From Ignavibacteriales bacterium (GTDB lineage Bacteria; Bacteroidota; Ignavibacteria; Ignavibacteriales; Ignavibacteriaceae), in the NCBI GenBank assembly GCA_016700155.1, contig CP065001.1, positions 2,976,001 to 3,040,000 of the forward strand: a stretch of 64,000 nucleotides of DNA, in the 5' to 3' direction. The notes beneath the pieces are model-generated. The model saw only the letters and a program-made list of their open reading frames with translations, made no database searches and was not told the origin of the DNA. Both the position numbers and the translations under genes were made by a program. Positions 61,782 to 64,000 of the stretch are shown here, piece after piece; the first letter of the stretch is position 1; every line of letters starts with the position of its first letter.

Positions 61782-62690
61782 ATGACAGACAACTACAGTT
61801 TCGAAGTAATAATAATCGGCGGAAGTTACGCCGGACTTTCAGCCGGAATGGCTTTAGGCAGAGCATTAAGGAAAGCTTTAATAATCGACAGCGGTAAACC
61901 CTGCAATATTCAAACTCCGCATTCTCATAATTTTATAACTCAGGATGGAAGAACACCGGGTGAAATTTCTTCTGCAGCAAGAGCGCAGGTTGAAAAATAT
62001 AATTCAATACAATTTTATAGCGGCACTGCTGTCAGCGGTACAAAAACAGAAAAAGGTTTTGAAGTAAAAACACAATCGGGCGACAGCTTCACAGCAAAGA
62101 AATTAATTTTTGCGACAGGAGTCAAAGACATAATGCCGGCAATCAAAGGATTTGCGGAGTGCTGGGGTATTTCAGTAATTCACTGTCCTTACTGCCACGG
62201 TTATGAAGTACGCAATGAAAAAACAGGAATACTCGGAAACGGTGATATAATATTTGAATTTTCTAAACTGATTAATCACTGGACAAAAGACTTAACTCTT
62301 TTCACAAACGGAAAATCAAAACTAACAAATGAGCAAACTGAAAAGTTAAAACAGCATAACATTAAAATAGTCGAAACTGAAATTGACATATTTGAACAAA
62401 GCAATGGGCAAATTGAAAACGTAGTATTCAAAGATGCTTCAAAAATTTCGATGAAGGCTGTTTATGCAAAAATTCCTTTTGAACAGCATTGTGATATTCC
62501 GAAACAATTGGGCTGCGAACTGAACGAAGGCGGTTATATTAAAATTGACCCATTTCAAAAGACAACCATTCCCGGAGTATTTGCGTGCGGTGATAATGTA
62601 TTCGTTATGCGTTCGGTGGCTAACGCAGTCGCAATGGGAACACTTACAGGCGCAATGGTTAATAAAGAAATTATAGATGAAGAATTTTAA
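61782..62690 (+). CDS. NAD(P)/FAD-dependent oxidoreductase (thioredoxin-reductase-like)
   Basis: This is a 302-residue flavoprotein. The FAD motif is VIIIGGSYAGLSAGMALG, and the redox pair is CPYC (Cys135, Cys138) in VIHCPYCHGYEV. The second dinucleotide site reads GILGNGDIIFEF, where GNGD replaces the usual GGGDSA, so NADPH binding may be altered. FACGDNVFVMRSVANAVAMG near the end is the C-terminal FAD region. The family is close to thioredoxin and ferredoxin reductases common in Bacteroidota. The partner is unknown. Confidence 0.88.
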   Translation: MTDNYSFEVIIIGGSYAGLSAGMALGRALRKALIIDSGKPCNIQTPHSHNFITQDGRTPGEISSAARAQVEKYNSIQFYSGTAVSGTKTEKGFEVKTQSGDSFTAKKLIFATGVKDIMPAIKGFAECWGISVIHCPYCHGYEVRNEKTGILGNGDIIFEFSKLINHWTKDLTLFTNGKSKLTNEQTEKLKQHNIKIVETEIDIFEQSNGQIENVVFKDASKISMKAVYAKIPFEQHCDIPKQLGCELNEGGYIKIDPFQKTTIPGVFACGDNVFVMRSVANAVAMGTLTGAMVNKEIIDEEF

Positions 62691-62856
62691 TTCAAAGGAA
62701 CCTGTCTCGGATAATAATTTGCTCACTGTCTGAGAGCCTATTTAATTGAACATTCAATTGCAAGACAAGCTGAAATTATTAACGAATTGAAAATATAGTT
62801 TTAGAATTTTGACAATAGATATCCAAAGTAATTGATAACATCAAAGAAAATACTAT

Positions 62857-63435
62857 ATGCAAAAAGGAAGACTTGAAGCATTCAGTGACGGAGTATTAGC
62901 CATCATCATTACCATTATGGTACTTGAAATAAAAGTGCCGCACGGTGAGCAACTTTCCAACTTGAGTCCCCTGGTTCCGGTGGTACTCAGCTACATTCTC
63001 AGTTTCATATATATCGGTATATACTGGAATAATCATCATCATATGATGCACACAGTTACAAAGATAACCGGCGGTATTCTCTGGGCGAATTTGCATCTTT
63101 TATTCTGGCTGTCTCTTGTACCATTTGTTACCGGCTGGATGGGAGAAAATAATTTCGGAACTCAACCGGTTGCCTTATACGGAGTTGTAATGCTGATGGC
63201 TGCAATCGCTTATTATGTTTTGCAGACTTTGATTATTAAATCACAGGGTGAGCATTCATTGCTCGCAAAAGCTATCGGGAATGATTTGAAAGGAAAAATT
63301 TCTCCGGTACTATATCTTGCAGGAATATCTTTATCATCAATCAGTTCAAAAATTTCCGGCGCGCTGTATGTACTAGTGGCGCTTATCTGGCTGATTCCTG
63401 ACAAACGTATTGAAAAGATCATTCATCATAGTTAG
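62857..63435 (+). CDS. TMEM175 family potassium channel-like protein (DUF1211)
   Basis: This is a 192-residue membrane protein with six hydrophobic segments. It starts LEAFSDGVLAIIITIMVLEI, containing the FSDGV motif of TMEM175 channels. GIYWNNHHHMMHTV lies in the second helix. Bacterial members are single six-helix units that assemble as tetramers and conduct potassium. A gap of 166 bases precedes it. Channel function is family knowledge. Confidence 0.9.
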   Translation: MQKGRLEAFSDGVLAIIITIMVLEIKVPHGEQLSNLSPLVPVVLSYILSFIYIGIYWNNHHHMMHTVTKITGGILWANLHLLFWLSLVPFVTGWMGENNFGTQPVALYGVVMLMAAIAYYVLQTLIIKSQGEHSLLAKAIGNDLKGKISPVLYLAGISLSSISSKISGALYVLVALIWLIPDKRIEKIIHHS

Positions 63436-63483
63436 TAAAAAACCTATACAAGAATATCGACAGAACAATAAGGAACTTCTGAT

Positions 63484-63882
63484 ATGAAAGTAAATTTTCA
63501 TCCTGCATCACCAATTCTCCGTGTAGACAATATTGATAAAAGTATTGAGTATTACCTGGATAGCCTTGGCTTTAAGCTGGACTGGAACTGGGAGGATCGT
63601 ATTGCATCAGTATCAAGACAGAAAAGTAATATTATGTTATCCTGCGGCGACCAGGGTTTGGGAAAGGCGTGGGTATATATTGGAATCAGTGATGTTGAAA
63701 TGCTTTATCAGGAATATAAGAACAGCGGCGCAATGATAAGACAGTCTCCAAAAAATTTTTCATGGGCTTATGAAATGCAGATTGAAGATCTTGACTCAAA
63801 TGTTCTACGTTTTGGTTCAGAGCCAAAAGACGGAGTACCATTCGGTCCGTGGCTTGATATGAATGGCAAACTGTGGGAGTAA
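63484..63882 (+). CDS. VOC family protein (glyoxalase/bleomycin-resistance fold)
   Basis: This is a 132-residue protein of the vicinal-oxygen-chelate fold. SPILRVDNIDKSIEYYLDSL and GFKLDWNWEDRIASVSRQ are typical of the first repeat, and MQIEDLDSNVLRFGSEPKDG of the second. It may bind a metal or a small hydrophobic compound. It ends 8 bases before another VOC-like gene, so the two are probably co-transcribed. Confidence 0.88.
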   Translation: MKVNFHPASPILRVDNIDKSIEYYLDSLGFKLDWNWEDRIASVSRQKSNIMLSCGDQGLGKAWVYIGISDVEMLYQEYKNSGAMIRQSPKNFSWAYEMQIEDLDSNVLRFGSEPKDGVPFGPWLDMNGKLWE

Positions 63883-63890
63883 TTAATTTT

Positions 63891-64000
63891 ATGTACAAAG
63901 CATTATTTCTAAGCCCGATGATACCATCATATAATTTATCCGGGACTTCACATTTCTTTAGAGATTTACTCGGCTTCAGGAGTATTATGGATTCATCTGA
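63891..64000 (+). CDS. VOC-like protein, 3' truncated by window edge
   Basis: An open frame begins ATG at 63891 and runs off the window: MYKALFLSPMIPSYNLSGTS then HFFRDLLGFRSIMDSS. The pattern (short strand, IP..., then FYRDLLGF-like helix) is the opening of a VOC repeat. Only 36 residues are visible. It starts 8 bases after the previous VOC stop, which supports an operon. Confidence 0.7.
   Translation, partial: MYKALFLSPMIPSYNLSGTSHFFRDLLGFRSIMDSS

Noticed and set aside
54713..64000. Integron cassette array in the small-gene zone
   Set aside because: No integrase is present, and the gaps vary in length with no recognisable attC-type sites.

Overview
The window reads as ordinary chromosome of an AT-rich, Gram-negative bacterium. 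The best guess is a member of the Ignavibacteria (Bacteroidota/Chlorobiota side). Supporting signs are a secreted FG-GAP protein with a type A type IX secretion sorting domain (FQNYPNPFNPSTK), a two-propeller sensor kinase, a Kdo transferase next to a heptosyltransferase-type enzyme, diaminopimelate decarboxylase, and many small Bacteroidota-type DUF proteins. Many genes carry a clear AGGAG-type Shine-Dalgarno site, which is less usual in Bacteroidia proper. No rRNA, tRNA, CRISPR array, transposase or integrase was seen. Taxonomy is inference from gene content only.

Layout. 1-1561: phosphate uptake pair (DUF47 regulator, PiT). 1558-4692 (minus): DUF2520 Rossmann protein, AmrB/MEMO1, AmrA/AMMECR1 and a DUF4905-like protein in one tight operon, preceded by tryptophanase (4770-6140). 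6318-7139: YIP1-type membrane protein with a strong terminator. 7447-16389: a seven-gene plus-strand cluster, comprising a membrane-fused GMC oxidoreductase, membrane metallophosphoesterase, lipoprotein, patatin phospholipase, YkuD-like enzyme, a 2-TM small protein, and a TM/coiled-coil protein with a LytR_C-like tail. This is the best candidate in the window for an undescribed system. 16484-21871 (minus): lysA, S66 LD-carboxypeptidase, lipoprotein, priA. 22014-24071 (minus): ADP-forming acyl-CoA synthetase. 24229-30090: sensor kinase, LuxR-type regulator, and a secreted FG-GAP/ASPIC/PKD protein that shares an upstream motif with the kinase gene. 30181-32052 (minus): aspartase fused to a cNMP-like domain. 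32203-36189: M28 peptidase, PstS-like lipoprotein, unknown secreted protein. 36320-44864: leuS, serS, a heterodimeric ABC exporter pair, fbp. 45091-46911: lipoprotein, PD-(D/E)XK-like protein, small unknown. 47036-49305: GT9 and Kdo transferase (LPS core). 49355-54712 (minus): DinB, isoaspartyl peptidase, SugE/Gdx, membrane protein, uvrA. 54905-64000 (plus): accessory zone with a DUF5829-like protein, a BRO-Fic fusion, an amidohydrolase, then a run of small enzymes (DHFR-like, DUF1569, two DUF1801, DUF4256, DUF2200, TrxR-like, TMEM175, two VOC).

How the genes work together. Most blocks are housekeeping: phosphate uptake, amino-acid breakdown (tnaA, aspA, isoaspartyl peptidase), DAP/murein turnover (lysA, ldcA), translation (leuS, serS), replication restart and repair (priA, uvrA), LPS core (GT9, waaA) and gluconeogenesis (fbp). 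The 7.4-16.4 kb cluster combines a redox enzyme, a phosphatase, a phospholipase and a peptidoglycan-type enzyme with several membrane anchors. That suggests an envelope-lipid or envelope-remodelling function, but its role is unknown. Intergenic DNA holds several hairpins, REP-like palindromes with compensatory changes, and operator-like inverted repeats, which are listed individually.
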